Positions 28,187-37,207 of a DNA stretch of 64,000 nucleotides are shown here, one piece after another (positions within the stretch are counted from its first letter, which is position 1; each line of letters opens with the position of its first letter). Under the pieces are notes generated by a model that saw only the letters and a program-made list of their open reading frames with translations, had not been told where the DNA came from and made no database searches. Both the position numbers and the translations under genes were made by a program. Source of the stretch: Bradyrhizobium diazoefficiens (lineage in GTDB: Bacteria > Pseudomonadota > Alphaproteobacteria > Rhizobiales > Xanthobacteraceae); contig NZ_JAFCJE010000012.1 in NCBI RefSeq assembly GCF_018131185.1, positions 37,212-101,211 on the forward strand, written 5' to 3'.

Positions 28187-28808
28187 GTTTCCTGCGACGC
28201 AAGGCGTGCTGCTCGCCGGCGGTCTGGCGCGGCGCATGGGCGGCGGCGACAAGCCGATGCGCACCATCGGCGGCCGCACCATTCTGGAACGCGTGATCGC
28301 GCGCCTTTCGCCCCAGTGCAGCAGACTGATTCTCAACGCCAATGGCGATCCAGCCCGCTTCGCCGCGTTCGGCCTGCAGGTCGTCCCCGACGACGTGCCC
28401 GGATTTCCCGGTCCGCTCGCGGGCATTCTCGCGGCGCTGGATTGGACTGCGGCGAACTTGCCGGAGATCGCATGGGTGCTCAGCGCCGCCGGCGACTGCC
28501 CGTTCCTGCCGCGCGATCTCGTCGCCCGCCTGCATGAGGCGCGGCAGCGTGAGAACGCGGAGCTCGCGGTCGCCGCATCAGGCGACCAGTCGCATCCGGT
28601 GATCGGCTTGTGGCGCGTCGCCTTGCGCGAGGAACTGCGCCACGCGCTGGTTGTCGAAGACCTGCGCAAGATCGACCGCTGGACCGCGCGCTATCCGCTC
28701 GCGACGGTGACCTGGCCGACCGAGCCGCTCGATCCGTTCTTCAATGCCAACACGGTCGAGGACGTCACCGAAGCCGAACGGCTGGCAGCGCTGGATGAGG
28801 CGTCCTGA
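28167..28808 (+). CDS. mobA: Molybdenum cofactor guanylyltransferase MobA
   Basis: MobA transfers GMP to molybdopterin. The 213-residue protein has the nucleotidyltransferase signature GVLLAGGLARRMGGGDKPM (about 10-28) and DCPFLPRDL. Start is GTG; codons at 28167, 28173 and 28176 are all possible. It is coupled to fdhD by overlap and convergent with a small membrane-protein gene four bases away. Confidence 0.92.
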   Translation: MKVVTTRFPATQGVLLAGGLARRMGGGDKPMRTIGGRTILERVIARLSPQCSRLILNANGDPARFAAFGLQVVPDDVPGFPGPLAGILAALDWTAANLPEIAWVLSAAGDCPFLPRDLVARLHEARQRENAELAVAASGDQSHPVIGLWRVALREELRHALVVEDLRKIDRWTARYPLATVTWPTEPLDPFFNANTVEDVTEAERLAALDEAS

Positions 28809-28812
28809 CGAC

Positions 28813-29124
28813 TTACGATTTCGGAAACTCGTTGAGGAGCTGCGCCCAGATGATCGCGAATGCGATCAGGCCGCAGAGGCCGAGGGCCGTGGTGAACCGC
28901 GGCAAGCGGCCGATCGCAACCATGAGCCAGGCCGGCAGGAAGAACGCCCCGAAGACCATGCCCAGCGGAAACACCGCCAGCCATTGAAAGCCGCTGCGGT
29001 CGCCCTGCGGGACATTCGCGATGTGATAGAAGGTATAGATCCAGAATAGCGTGCCGGCCGCCGCGATGAGCGCAGCGATCTTGCGGAAATTGAGAGGCGT
29101 TGGCGCTGTCATGACTTGGCTCAT
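28813..29124 (-). CDS. Small integral membrane protein of unknown function
   Basis: About 103 residues with three hydrophobic segments (IAALIAAAGTLFWIYTFYHI, WLAVFPLGMVFGAFFLPAWL, TALGLCGLIAFAIIWAQLL). The ATG at 29124 has AAGGAC close upstream; the ATG at 29112 is an alternative. No family is recognised. It is convergent with mobA. Confidence 0.65.
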   Translation of the reverse strand: MSQVMTAPTPLNFRKIAALIAAAGTLFWIYTFYHIANVPQGDRSGFQWLAVFPLGMVFGAFFLPAWLMVAIGRLPRFTTALGLCGLIAFAIIWAQLLNEFPKS

Positions 29125-29221
29125 AGTCCTTGGTCGCGACGGCAGCCACCCAAGTTCATGACATCTTGAACCGGACCGGGGAAGGGAGCGACCACAGCCC
29201 TGAACATTCCCCGGATGAGCC

Positions 29222-29452
29222 ATGGCCGCCCCTCTCTTGCATACCATTTTCGACTTCGTCGATTTCGTCTTCGATCTCTCCGAGACGATCGATCGGACGA
29301 GACAGCTCAGCAAACCCGATCTCATCGAGGTGCCGCCGGATCCGAAGCCGCTGCCGCCCGCCGCACGGCGTGCGCTTGCCGAGGCCGAGGATCGTGAGCA
29401 AAGACGGGAGCGAGCCGCTCAGGCCGCCAGCGGGACCGACCGGGCGTCGTAG
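29222..29452 (+). CDS. Small hypothetical protein
   Basis: A 76-residue frame with an acidic, aromatic N-terminal half (TIFDFVDFVFDLSETIDRT) and a proline-rich then charged C-terminal half (PPDPKPLPPAARRALAEAEDREQRRERAA) likely to form a helix. No homologous family is recognised. The ribosome site is weak. Kept because the composition looks protein-like and nothing else occupies this interval. Confidence 0.45.
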   Translation: MAAPLLHTIFDFVDFVFDLSETIDRTRQLSKPDLIEVPPDPKPLPPAARRALAEAEDREQRRERAAQAASGTDRAS

Positions 29453-29501
29453 CCGTAGACTCCCGCAGGCGCGGCTTGAACGCCGCGTCGTCGTCTGTCG
29501 C

Positions 29502-31463
29502 CTATGCCGGCCGGAAGCCCGCTTGCTCGAGCGCCGCGCGCGCCACGTCCGAGCCAAGAGCGTCGAGAAAGGCCCGCACTGCCGGCCGCTCCTTGCGCGC
29601 CGTCACCAGCGCGAAGTCATAATGCTCTTCCGCGAGCGGAATGAAACCGAGGCCGACCGCACGGGCGACCGGCGCAATGGTCATGCCCCAGTCGGCGCGG
29701 TGCTGGGCCACGGCCGCTGCGACCGCATTGTGCGAGCGCGGCTGGTTCCAATAGCCTTCCGGGCGCACTCCGCCGAGCAGCCGGTCGATCAGGATGCGGG
29801 TGCCGGCGCCCTGGTTGCGGTTGACCATGATGCAGGCGGGGTCGGCGAGCGCCGCGGCGAAGGCGTCCTTCGCACCAAGACCTTCGAAACGCTTGTCGCC
29901 CTTGCGGAACACGATGCCCTGCATCCGGCGCCAGCCCGGCACGAGTTCGAGCCCCTCCACGAGATAGGGCGTGTTGTAGGTCTCGCTTTGATCGTCGAAC
30001 AGATGGATCGGCGCGAGATCGCATTCACCGCGCTTTGCGGCCGCAAGTCCGCCGAGGCTCCCCACCGCGATCGAGCGCACGGTGAGGCCGGCATGCGCGA
30101 GCCCAGCGGTGACGAGATCGAGCCCGGTGCAATGGCTGCCGACGATGACGAGATCAGGCACGCGCACATGCGGCGTGAACAGCGTCACCTCGGCTTCGGT
30201 CCCGGCCGGCATCTGGTCGGCGAGCGCGTCGATGCGCAGGAAGCCATCGGCCTGCGCGAATGACGTGATCGCACCGGAGCCCTTGCCGGAGGGATAGGCG
30301 ATCAGGCGATCTTTGCCTTCGACCAGCGAGACCATCACGAATTCGGTACGGCCGAGCTCGGAAGCGATGCGGACCGGCACGGTTGCATTCACCTTGGCAT
30401 CGGAGCGCGGCGGCAGTCCGGCCATCCTGCGCAGCACCGGCACGATCATGTCATGGAAGGTGAACATCGCCGAGGTCGGAAAGCCCGGCAGGATCACCAC
30501 CGGCTTGCCATCGCACACCGCAAGGCACAGCGGCTTGCCGGGCTTGAGCGCGACACCGTGCGCAATGATGCCGGGCTGGCCGAGACGGCCGATGATGCGG
30601 TGGGACAAATCGCCCGCGCCTTTCGACGTTCCGCCCGACAGCACCAGCATGTCGGCATCCGCCAGTGCAGCGCGCATGGCGGCTTCGAGCTTTGCCTCAT
30701 CGTCGGGAATGGCGCCGAGGAAGACCGCCTCACCGCCATTCTCGTCGATTGCGGCCGTGACGATCGCACCATTGGTGTCGTAGATCGCGGCGGGCGCGAG
30801 CAGCTCTCCGGGCTGCACCAGCTCGTCGCCGGTGGAGATCACCGCCACACGCGGCCTGCGCGCCACACTCACCTCGGCGATGCCGCACGCGGCCAGCATG
30901 CCTATCTCGCGCGAGCCGATGAGCGTGCCGGCGCGCAGCAGCGCCTCGCCGCGCGCGATATCGGATCCGGCATAGGAGACGAATTGCCCCGGAGACGTGG
31001 CACGACGAACCTCGATCGCATCGGATCCTGCCGGCTGAGTGTGCTCGACCATGACGACGGCATCGGCGCCGCGCGGCAGCGGACCGCCGGTGGCGATCGC
31101 CGTTGCAGTTCCAGCCGCCACTTGCAGCGCCGGCGCAGTGCCGCAGTGAATGGTTTCGCCGTTGAGCCGGAGGTGAACAGGCTTGCCCTCGCCCGCCGCG
31201 ACGACGTCGGCCGAACGCACGGCAAAGCCGTCGACATTGGAGCGGTCGAACGGGGGAACGTCGATCGGCGCCGTGACGTCCTCGGCAAGCGCCGCACCGA
31301 GCGCATCGGCGAGCTTGCGCATCTCGGCCGGAATCGGGCGCGGGAACAGCGCCGCCTCGAAGCGTGCCAGCGCCTCCTCCCGCGACAGGATCTTGAGGAA
31401 CTGCTCCTGTTCGAGCGTGCTGCGCGCTTGCGATCGCGGAATCATCGTCATGCCGGAACCCAT
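29502..31463 (-). CDS. MoeA-like molybdopterin-binding enzyme fused to a periplasmic-binding-type domain
   Basis: Over 653 residues, positions about 20-430 are a full MoeA-like protein (VPPFDRSNVDGFAVRSADV and LSGGTSKGAGDLSHRIIG). Positions about 440-653 are a soluble substrate-binding-type domain without a signal peptide (NRNQGAGTRILIDRLLGG, WGMTIAPVARAVGLGFIPL). That second domain is visibly related to the C-terminal domain of the regulator at 33731-34624. The second domain probably senses or holds an oxyanion or the cofactor; this is inference. It begins one base from the stop of the next MoeA-like gene, so they are one operon. Confidence 0.88.
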   Translation of the reverse strand: MGSGMTMIPRSQARSTLEQEQFLKILSREEALARFEAALFPRPIPAEMRKLADALGAALAEDVTAPIDVPPFDRSNVDGFAVRSADVVAAGEGKPVHLRLNGETIHCGTAPALQVAAGTATAIATGGPLPRGADAVVMVEHTQPAGSDAIEVRRATSPGQFVSYAGSDIARGEALLRAGTLIGSREIGMLAACGIAEVSVARRPRVAVISTGDELVQPGELLAPAAIYDTNGAIVTAAIDENGGEAVFLGAIPDDEAKLEAAMRAALADADMLVLSGGTSKGAGDLSHRIIGRLGQPGIIAHGVALKPGKPLCLAVCDGKPVVILPGFPTSAMFTFHDMIVPVLRRMAGLPPRSDAKVNATVPVRIASELGRTEFVMVSLVEGKDRLIAYPSGKGSGAITSFAQADGFLRIDALADQMPAGTEAEVTLFTPHVRVPDLVIVGSHCTGLDLVTAGLAHAGLTVRSIAVGSLGGLAAAKRGECDLAPIHLFDDQSETYNTPYLVEGLELVPGWRRMQGIVFRKGDKRFEGLGAKDAFAAALADPACIMVNRNQGAGTRILIDRLLGGVRPEGYWNQPRSHNAVAAAVAQHRADWGMTIAPVARAVGLGFIPLAEEHYDFALVTARKERPAVRAFLDALGSDVARAALEQAGFRPA

Positions 31464-31464
31464 A

Positions 31465-32571
31465 TCATTCCCGCATCAGATAGGCATCGACCGGCGTACC
31501 CGCCGCAAACCCCTCGTGGCTGGCGGGGATGAGCAGCCATGCATCGGCACGCGCAATCGCCTGGAGCGGCCATTCGCCCACGGCAAGCGGCATCCACGCA
31601 TGATGTTCCAGGGACAACAGGGCCATTTCGGCGATGCCGACACTGGATGCGATTTTACGTGCAAGCGGCAGGAGCACCTGTCGCCGCGATTGCCGCGCCG
31701 AGAGACGATCGATGAGCGGAAGCACGAGCGCAAGCCAGACCGCAAGCGCATGATCAGGCGAGCCGGGCAAGGCGATCACGCGAATCCGCCCGAGCCGACC
31801 GACCGCGGCGGTGCGTCCGGGCTGGAGCGCAAGACCATGGACCAGAACCTCGCCACGCTGGGCCAGGGCGATGACAGCCGCATCCCGGCGGCCGACACCG
31901 CTGCCGCCGACCGTCAGCAGCAGATCGCACGAGGACACATCGAGCGCATCGGCAATCGATGCCTGATCGCGCGCGCCGGCCTCAAACGTCTTCGCATCCA
32001 GTCCCGCTGCGCGCGCGAGCCCGGCGATCATCTGCGCGGTTGCCGTTGCGCCCGGCACATTGACGATCCGCAGCCGGGGCCGCCGCACACTGAGTTTCTC
32101 CAGGCCCGCAACGCGCGCCAGCAGCAGGTCAGCCGCACCGACCGGACAACCCCCGACGCCGGCAGGCGTGCCTTCTGCGATGTCGCTCCCGGCGCGCCTG
32201 ACGTCCTGCCCCGGCACGCCTTCCGCGAGCACCTGCGCGAGCGGCCCCGACACCTCCACGGCGTCGGCACCGAGTACACAATCGCATCCCGCCGGCATCG
32301 CCTCGCCGGCCTCGACCCATTGCGGCACTTTCGTCAAAGGCAGCGGCGAATAGGAGGACGCGCCGACGAGATCATTGGCGCGGAGCGCAAAGCCGTCCGC
32401 GGCGGCAATGTCGTGCGGCGGATGGGCCGCAAGCAGCGGCGTGCCCGCCGCGATGCAACCGGCCGCGCCGGCCAGCGGCAACTCCACCGGTGCAAGCGGC
32501 TCGAGCCCGTTCAGCAACGCGGCGAACGCGATCTCGAGCGACGTGAGCGAGGACGGCAGGCGCTGGGTCAT
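31465..32571 (-). CDS. Divergent MoeA-like molybdopterin-binding protein
   Basis: About 368 residues. It resembles MoeA in outline (AADGFALRANDLVG near 70 and the MogA-type region LLTVGGSGVGRRDAAVIAL) but is shorter and less conserved, with the metal-insertion segment altered. The start is uncertain (ATG at 32571, 32592 or 32607). It is the middle gene of a minus-strand trio with a MoeA fusion and a tungstate-type binding protein, which suggests handling of an alternative metal or cofactor form. Confidence 0.78.
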   Translation of the reverse strand: MTQRLPSSLTSLEIAFAALLNGLEPLAPVELPLAGAAGCIAAGTPLLAAHPPHDIAAADGFALRANDLVGASSYSPLPLTKVPQWVEAGEAMPAGCDCVLGADAVEVSGPLAQVLAEGVPGQDVRRAGSDIAEGTPAGVGGCPVGAADLLLARVAGLEKLSVRRPRLRIVNVPGATATAQMIAGLARAAGLDAKTFEAGARDQASIADALDVSSCDLLLTVGGSGVGRRDAAVIALAQRGEVLVHGLALQPGRTAAVGRLGRIRVIALPGSPDHALAVWLALVLPLIDRLSARQSRRQVLLPLARKIASSVGIAEMALLSLEHHAWMPLAVGEWPLQAIARADAWLLIPASHEGFAAGTPVDAYLMRE

Positions 32572-32624
32572 GCACCAACGTGGACCATGCATCGCCCGCT
32601 TTGGCAACCGGCGGCGATGCGGGC

Positions 32625-33458
32625 CTAACCGCCCGACCGGTCCGAATTCGGGAAGAACAGCTGCTGCCCGCCGACCTTGTAGCCGGCGATCGCCGTCTGC
32701 CCCTCGGGCGAGGTCAGCCAGTCGATGAAAGTCTGCGCGAGATCCTTCTTCACGTTCGGAAACTTCTCGGGGTTCACCAGCATGACGCCGTACTGATTGA
32801 GAAGCCGCCGGTCGCCTTCGACGACGATGTCGAGATCGCCGCGATTCCCCAACGCGATCCAGCTGCCGCGGTCCGACAGCACATAGGCATTCGCGGCGCG
32901 CGCGGCATCGAGGGCCGAGGTCGTGCCCTGCCCGGCCTCGCGATACCAGGCGCCCTTGGCAGCGTTGATGTCGATGCCGGCGACGATCCAGAGCGCGAGC
33001 TCCGCGGCGTGGGTGCCCGACCGGTCGCCGCGCGTCACGAACGGAGCGCCCTTGGCTTCGATCGCCTTCAGCGCGGTCACGATGTCCTTGCCCTTCACGG
33101 CCGCGGGATCGCTCTTCGGCCCGATCAGCACATAGTCGTTGTACATCACGTCGAAACGCTTCACGCCGAATCCGTCGGCGACGAATTTCTCCTCCTGCGG
33201 CCGCGCGTGCATCAGCACCACGTCGGCCTCGCCCCTCCGCGGCCCGCCCAGCACCTCATCGGCGCGCCGCGCGATCACGGTCACCTCGATGCCGGTCTTT
33301 TCGCGGAAGATCGGCAGCAGATAGTCGAGCAGGCCGGACTCCTGTGTCGCTGTGGTCGAGGCCAGCACGATCGCCCGGTCCTCCGCGGATGACGCCGCGA
33401 CGCCCGCGATCAGACCGCAGAAAAGCGCGAATGCTACGGACGGGCGGCGGACGGCCAT
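32625..33458 (-). CDS. Tungstate/molybdate-type substrate-binding protein (TupA-like), orphan
   Basis: A 277-residue exported protein with a signal peptide (VAFALFCGLIAGVAASSA). The mature part starts AIVLASTTATQESGLLDYLL, the pattern of TupA-type oxyanion-binding proteins, and ends as a complete PBP-II fold. The permease and ATPase genes usually found with TupA are missing from the window. The start may be 33473. It is divergent from the helix-turn-helix regulator at 33731. Confidence 0.82.
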   Translation of the reverse strand: MAVRRPSVAFALFCGLIAGVAASSAEDRAIVLASTTATQESGLLDYLLPIFREKTGIEVTVIARRADEVLGGPRRGEADVVLMHARPQEEKFVADGFGVKRFDVMYNDYVLIGPKSDPAAVKGKDIVTALKAIEAKGAPFVTRGDRSGTHAAELALWIVAGIDINAAKGAWYREAGQGTTSALDAARAANAYVLSDRGSWIALGNRGDLDIVVEGDRRLLNQYGVMLVNPEKFPNVKKDLAQTFIDWLTSPEGQTAIAGYKVGGQQLFFPNSDRSGG

Positions 33459-33730
33459 GATCGGGTTCCCCACAGGCTAAGACGCGACCATGATGGCGAG
33501 CGATTATGCCGCACTCGTGACGCATCTGCTGCCTTGCGCTCCGCAGTCGGGATATTTTGGCAAAGCGCGCACACACTTTGAGATCGTTCACCAAAGCAGA
33601 GATCGCGTGTGAGGATGTGTTGCAAAGCAGCGAGATCATCGGGCATGGTTCCCGCGGATACGAATTGAAATGCAGAATTCCAACCTGCAAAGACGTCAAA
33701 AAGAAGCAAGAATTTGCATAGGAATGCAGG

Positions 33731-34624
33731 ATGGAATTCCTGACCACCAGCGAGGCCGCCGATTACCTTCGGCTCGGCGAGCGCAAGCTGTATGAACTGG
33801 TCACCACCGGCGCGATCCCGTGCACCAAGGTGACCGGGAAGTGGCTCTTCCCGCGGCACGAACTCGATCTCTGGGTGCTGTCTGGCCTTGCGCGTCCGGC
33901 CGGCATGCTGATCGCGGAGCCGCCGCCAGTCGTGGGCGGCAGCCAGGACGAGCTGCTGGATTGGAGCCTGCGCGAGTCCGGATCAGGCCTGGGATCGATG
34001 AGCGAAAGCAGCGTGCGCGGGCTCGAGCGCTTGCAGCGCAACGAGGTGATGGCGGCGGCGGTGCACTTCCACGGCCTGGATGCTTCCGACGATCTCGCCG
34101 GCGATGCCAGTGTCGAAGCGCTGCGTGCAGCTCCCGACCTGCATGATGCGGTGCTGGTGGCGTTCGTGCGGCGCGAGCAGGGGCTCGTGCTGCCACAGGG
34201 CAATCCCAAGCACTTGCACGGCCTCACCGACGTGCTCGCGCTCGGCGCCAGGATGGCGGTGCGGCAACAGGGCACGGGCGCGCAGATGCTGCTCGACGTG
34301 CTGCTGAAGCGCGCGGGTGCCTCGACACGGGATTTGCGACGGGCCGAGGCGGCCTGCGTGACCGGCCCGGACCTTGCCGAACTGGTCCGCGCCGGCCAAG
34401 CCGATTGCGGCATCGCGACGCGCGCCACCGCGCGCTCGGCTGGCCTCGATTTCGTGCCGCTGGTCTGGGAGAACTTTGACCTCGCGATGCGGCAGCGCAG
34501 CTATTTCCGTCCCGCCATGCAGGCCTTCCTCCGCTTCCTGGGCGAACGGCGGCTGCGCCAGCGCGCCGAGGAGCTGACCGGCTATGATCCCTCAGGCGCA
34601 GGGCAAATCCGCTTCGCAGCCTGA
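33731..34624 (+). CDS. Helix-turn-helix regulator with a substrate-binding-type sensor domain
   Basis: Over 297 residues, an excisionase-type helix-turn-helix (MEFLTTSEAADYLRLGERK, 1-19, through about 55) is joined to a PBP-like domain (about 85-290). The latter parallels the C-terminal domain of the MoeA fusion: VRQQGTGAQMLLDVLL against NRNQGAGTRILIDRLL, and ADCGIATRATARSAGLDFVPL against ADWGMTIAPVARAVGLGFIPL. It is divergent from the tupA-like gene across 272 bp, so it probably controls that trio in response to molybdate, tungstate or cofactor. Confidence 0.88.
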   Translation: MEFLTTSEAADYLRLGERKLYELVTTGAIPCTKVTGKWLFPRHELDLWVLSGLARPAGMLIAEPPPVVGGSQDELLDWSLRESGSGLGSMSESSVRGLERLQRNEVMAAAVHFHGLDASDDLAGDASVEALRAAPDLHDAVLVAFVRREQGLVLPQGNPKHLHGLTDVLALGARMAVRQQGTGAQMLLDVLLKRAGASTRDLRRAEAACVTGPDLAELVRAGQADCGIATRATARSAGLDFVPLVWENFDLAMRQRSYFRPAMQAFLRFLGERRLRQRAEELTGYDPSGAGQIRFAA

Positions 34625-34726
34625 CATTGACGCCCGCCCCGAAATAGTTGCAAAAGAAACCAATTCGGCCGGGCCATACCCGGCAAAAGCAACACCGGCC
34701 AACGCGCCGGATCAGGGAGGACAAGC

Positions 34727-35941
34727 GTGAATCCAACCAGATTTGGACTGCCGGTCGCGGCCGCCTTGACGGCGGCGCTGATGTCGGGTGCCGCAATGGC
34801 GCAGGTGTCCGACGAAATCGTCAAGATCGGCGTGCTCACCGACATGAACGGCCCGGCCTCCGCGCCGACCGGCCAGGGCTCGGTGACGGCGGCGCAGATG
34901 GCGATCGACGATTTCGGCGGCACCGTGCTCGGCAAGCCGATCAGCATCGTGATCGGCGACCATCAGCTCAAGGCCGACATCGGCGGCACCATCGCGCGGC
35001 GCTGGTACGACGTCGACCAGGTCGATTTGATCGTCGACGTGCCGGTCTCGGCGGTCGGGCTCGCGGTGCAGAACGTCGCCAACGAGAAGAAGCGGCTGTT
35101 CATCACCCACTCCACCGGCACCGCGGACTTCCACGGCAAGTTCTGCTCGCCTTATGCGATCCAATGGGTGTTCGACACCCGCGCGCTCGCGGTCGGCACT
35201 GCGGATGCCGTGGTCAAGCGCGGCGGCGACAGCTGGTTCTTCATCACCGACGACTATGCCTTCGGCCATTCGCTGGAGCGTGACGCGTCCGCAGTCGTCA
35301 CAGCAAACGGCGGCAAGGTGCTGGGCTCGGTGCGGCCGCCGCTGGCGACGCCGGACCTCTCCTCCTTCGTGCTGCAGGCGCAGGCCTCCAAGGCCAAGAT
35401 CATCGGCATTGCCGCAGGCCCCCCCAACAACATGAACGAGATCAAGACCGGCTCGGAGTTCGGCGTGTTCAAGGGCGGCCAGCAGATGGCGGCGCTGCTG
35501 GCGCTGATCACCGACATTCATGGCCTCGGCCTGCAGGCCGCGCAGGGCCTGTTGCTGACGACCTCGTTCTACTGGGACATGGACGACAAGACCCGTGATT
35601 GGTCGAAGCGCTATTTCGCCAAGATGAACAAGATGCCGTCGATGTGGCAGGCCGGCGTCTATTCCAGCGTGATGCACTATCTCAACGCCATCAAGGAGGC
35701 CGGCACCGACGATCCGCTCAAGGTCGCCGCAAAAATGCGCGAGAAGCCAATCGAGGACTTCTTTTCCCGCAACGGCAAACTGCGCGAAGACAATCTGATG
35801 GTGCACGACCTCTGGCTGGTGCAGGTGAAGACGCCGGAGGAGAGCAAATATCCGTGGGACTATTACAAGATCCTCACCACGATCTCCGGCGACAAGGCGT
35901 TCGGGCCGCCGGACCCAGCCTGTCCGCTGGTGAAGAAGTGA
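34727..35941 (+). CDS. ABC transporter substrate-binding protein, Leu/Ile/Val type (orphan)
   Basis: A 404-residue exported binding protein starting at GTG 34727 with GGGAGGA upstream. It has a signal peptide ending AAMAQ and a mature start VKIGVLTDMNGPASAPTGQG. It belongs to the same subfamily as the proteins at 10210 and 56650 and shares a C-terminal ACPLVKK. There is no permease or ATPase nearby. The ligand is unknown. Confidence 0.9.
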   Translation: MNPTRFGLPVAAALTAALMSGAAMAQVSDEIVKIGVLTDMNGPASAPTGQGSVTAAQMAIDDFGGTVLGKPISIVIGDHQLKADIGGTIARRWYDVDQVDLIVDVPVSAVGLAVQNVANEKKRLFITHSTGTADFHGKFCSPYAIQWVFDTRALAVGTADAVVKRGGDSWFFITDDYAFGHSLERDASAVVTANGGKVLGSVRPPLATPDLSSFVLQAQASKAKIIGIAAGPPNNMNEIKTGSEFGVFKGGQQMAALLALITDIHGLGLQAAQGLLLTTSFYWDMDDKTRDWSKRYFAKMNKMPSMWQAGVYSSVMHYLNAIKEAGTDDPLKVAAKMREKPIEDFFSRNGKLREDNLMVHDLWLVQVKTPEESKYPWDYYKILTTISGDKAFGPPDPACPLVKK

Positions 35942-35970
35942 GATTGGCGAGCGCGACGCCGCGCTGACGG

Positions 35971-36116
35971 TGCACCCTCTCCCTTTGCGGGAGAGGGTGG
36001 ATTCGCGAAGCGAAGCCGGGTGAGGGGTTCTCTCCTCACGGACTGCCTCGCGAGTGGAGACATACCCCTCATCCGGCGCTTCGCGCCACCTTCTCCCGCA
36101 AGGGGAGAAGGAGAAA
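35971..36116. repeat. Intergenic inverted-repeat element (ACCCTCTCCC...GGGAGAAGG type)
   Basis: About 146 bp between convergent genes. It has two hairpins at its ends (CCCTCTCCCTTTGCGGGAGAGGG; CCTTCTCCCGCAAGGGGAGAAGG, each split here at the loop) and complementary inner parts (GCCGGGTGAGGGGT against ACCCCTCATCCGGC). It is a familiar dispersed rhizobial element and could terminate both flanking genes. Confidence 0.75.
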
Positions 36117-36126
36117 AGCGCCATCG

Positions 36127-37101
36127 CTACTTCACCACCCCGATCTCGCGAAAATACTTCATCACGCCGGGATGGATCAGCTCCGGCCTCGGCGCGGCCG
36201 CGACCGTGTTCGACGCGGTCGTTTCGCAGGCTTGTGCGAGCTTCTTGCAGAATGTCGCTTGGGCACCGTGCAGCGTCTTGGCGAGGCGATAGGCGACGTC
36301 GTCGGGCAGATCCTCCCGCGTGAGGACAAAACTCCACGATCCCAGCGAGGCGATCGGCGCGTCCTGTTTCGGATAGCTGTTCGCCGGCACCAGCAGCGGC
36401 TTCAGGAACGCATGCTTGGCGCGGATGCGCGTCATCTCTTCAACGTCAGGCGCGATGAAGCGCGCGCCCGACGCGCTCGAGGCGACCGCGGCGAAGCCGG
36501 GCCAGCCGATGCCGGCGCCCCACAGCGCTGAGACGCGGCCGTCCTCGACCATCGCGGGGCCGTCGCCGGCACGGTCGAGATAGACGGCCTTGAAGTCCTC
36601 GTCCTGCTTGAGCCCGAGTCCGTCCAGCACGTAGCGCGCCAGGATCGGCAGGCCCGAGCCCTTGGCGCCGAACGCCACAGGCTGGCCGACGAGATCGCGG
36701 ATCGTCCTGTAGGGACTGTCCGCGCGCACCACGAACATGCCGGGATTGGAATAGATCGCGGTGAGGATCTTCAGCCGCACGGGCGCGCGGCCGATGCCGG
36801 CGAAGGCTTCATAGGCCGGCTCGCCCGCGACCAGCGCGAGATCGAGCTCGCCCTTCTCGAGCAGCGGAATGTTCTCGTTGCTGCCATTGGTGTTGCGAGG
36901 TGCGATGGACATCTGCGGATCCGCCGCGTTCATCACCTCCGCGAAAGCGTTGCCATAGAGCGGAAAGCCGCCGCCGGGCGTGGCGGTGCCAAGACTGATT
37001 GTTTGGCTGATCGTCGTGGTCGGAATGGCGTTGCCTCCGGTTTGAGCGGCAGCGGGGCCGGCGAGCAGCACCGCAGCGAGAGCGATCGTTGCAAATCTCA
37101 T
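36127..37101 (-). CDS. TAXI-family TRAP transporter solute-binding protein
   Basis: A 324-residue exported protein with a signal peptide (MRFATIALAAVLLAGPAAA) and the TAXI pattern (SLGTATPGGGFPLYGNAFAEVM and GKGELDLALV-like segment). TAXI proteins bind small organic acids or amino acids for TRAP transporters. No TRAP membrane subunit is next to it. Substrate unknown. Confidence 0.87.
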   Translation of the reverse strand: MRFATIALAAVLLAGPAAAQTGGNAIPTTTISQTISLGTATPGGGFPLYGNAFAEVMNAADPQMSIAPRNTNGSNENIPLLEKGELDLALVAGEPAYEAFAGIGRAPVRLKILTAIYSNPGMFVVRADSPYRTIRDLVGQPVAFGAKGSGLPILARYVLDGLGLKQDEDFKAVYLDRAGDGPAMVEDGRVSALWGAGIGWPGFAAVASSASGARFIAPDVEEMTRIRAKHAFLKPLLVPANSYPKQDAPIASLGSWSFVLTREDLPDDVAYRLAKTLHGAQATFCKKLAQACETTASNTVAAAPRPELIHPGVMKYFREIGVVK

Positions 37102-37207
37102 GGTGGTCCCTGACGGACTGCGTCAACACCGACTTGCGGCGATGTAGGCAGCAGCCCGATTTTGTGAAAGCATGCCCCCAAACGACAATAGAACAATGGG
37201 AGGCGTC

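Noticed and set aside
26864..28669. 601-codon minus-strand frame across fdhD and mobA
   Set aside because: It runs over the intergenic repeat and opposite two recognisable genes, and its translation has no recognisable domain.
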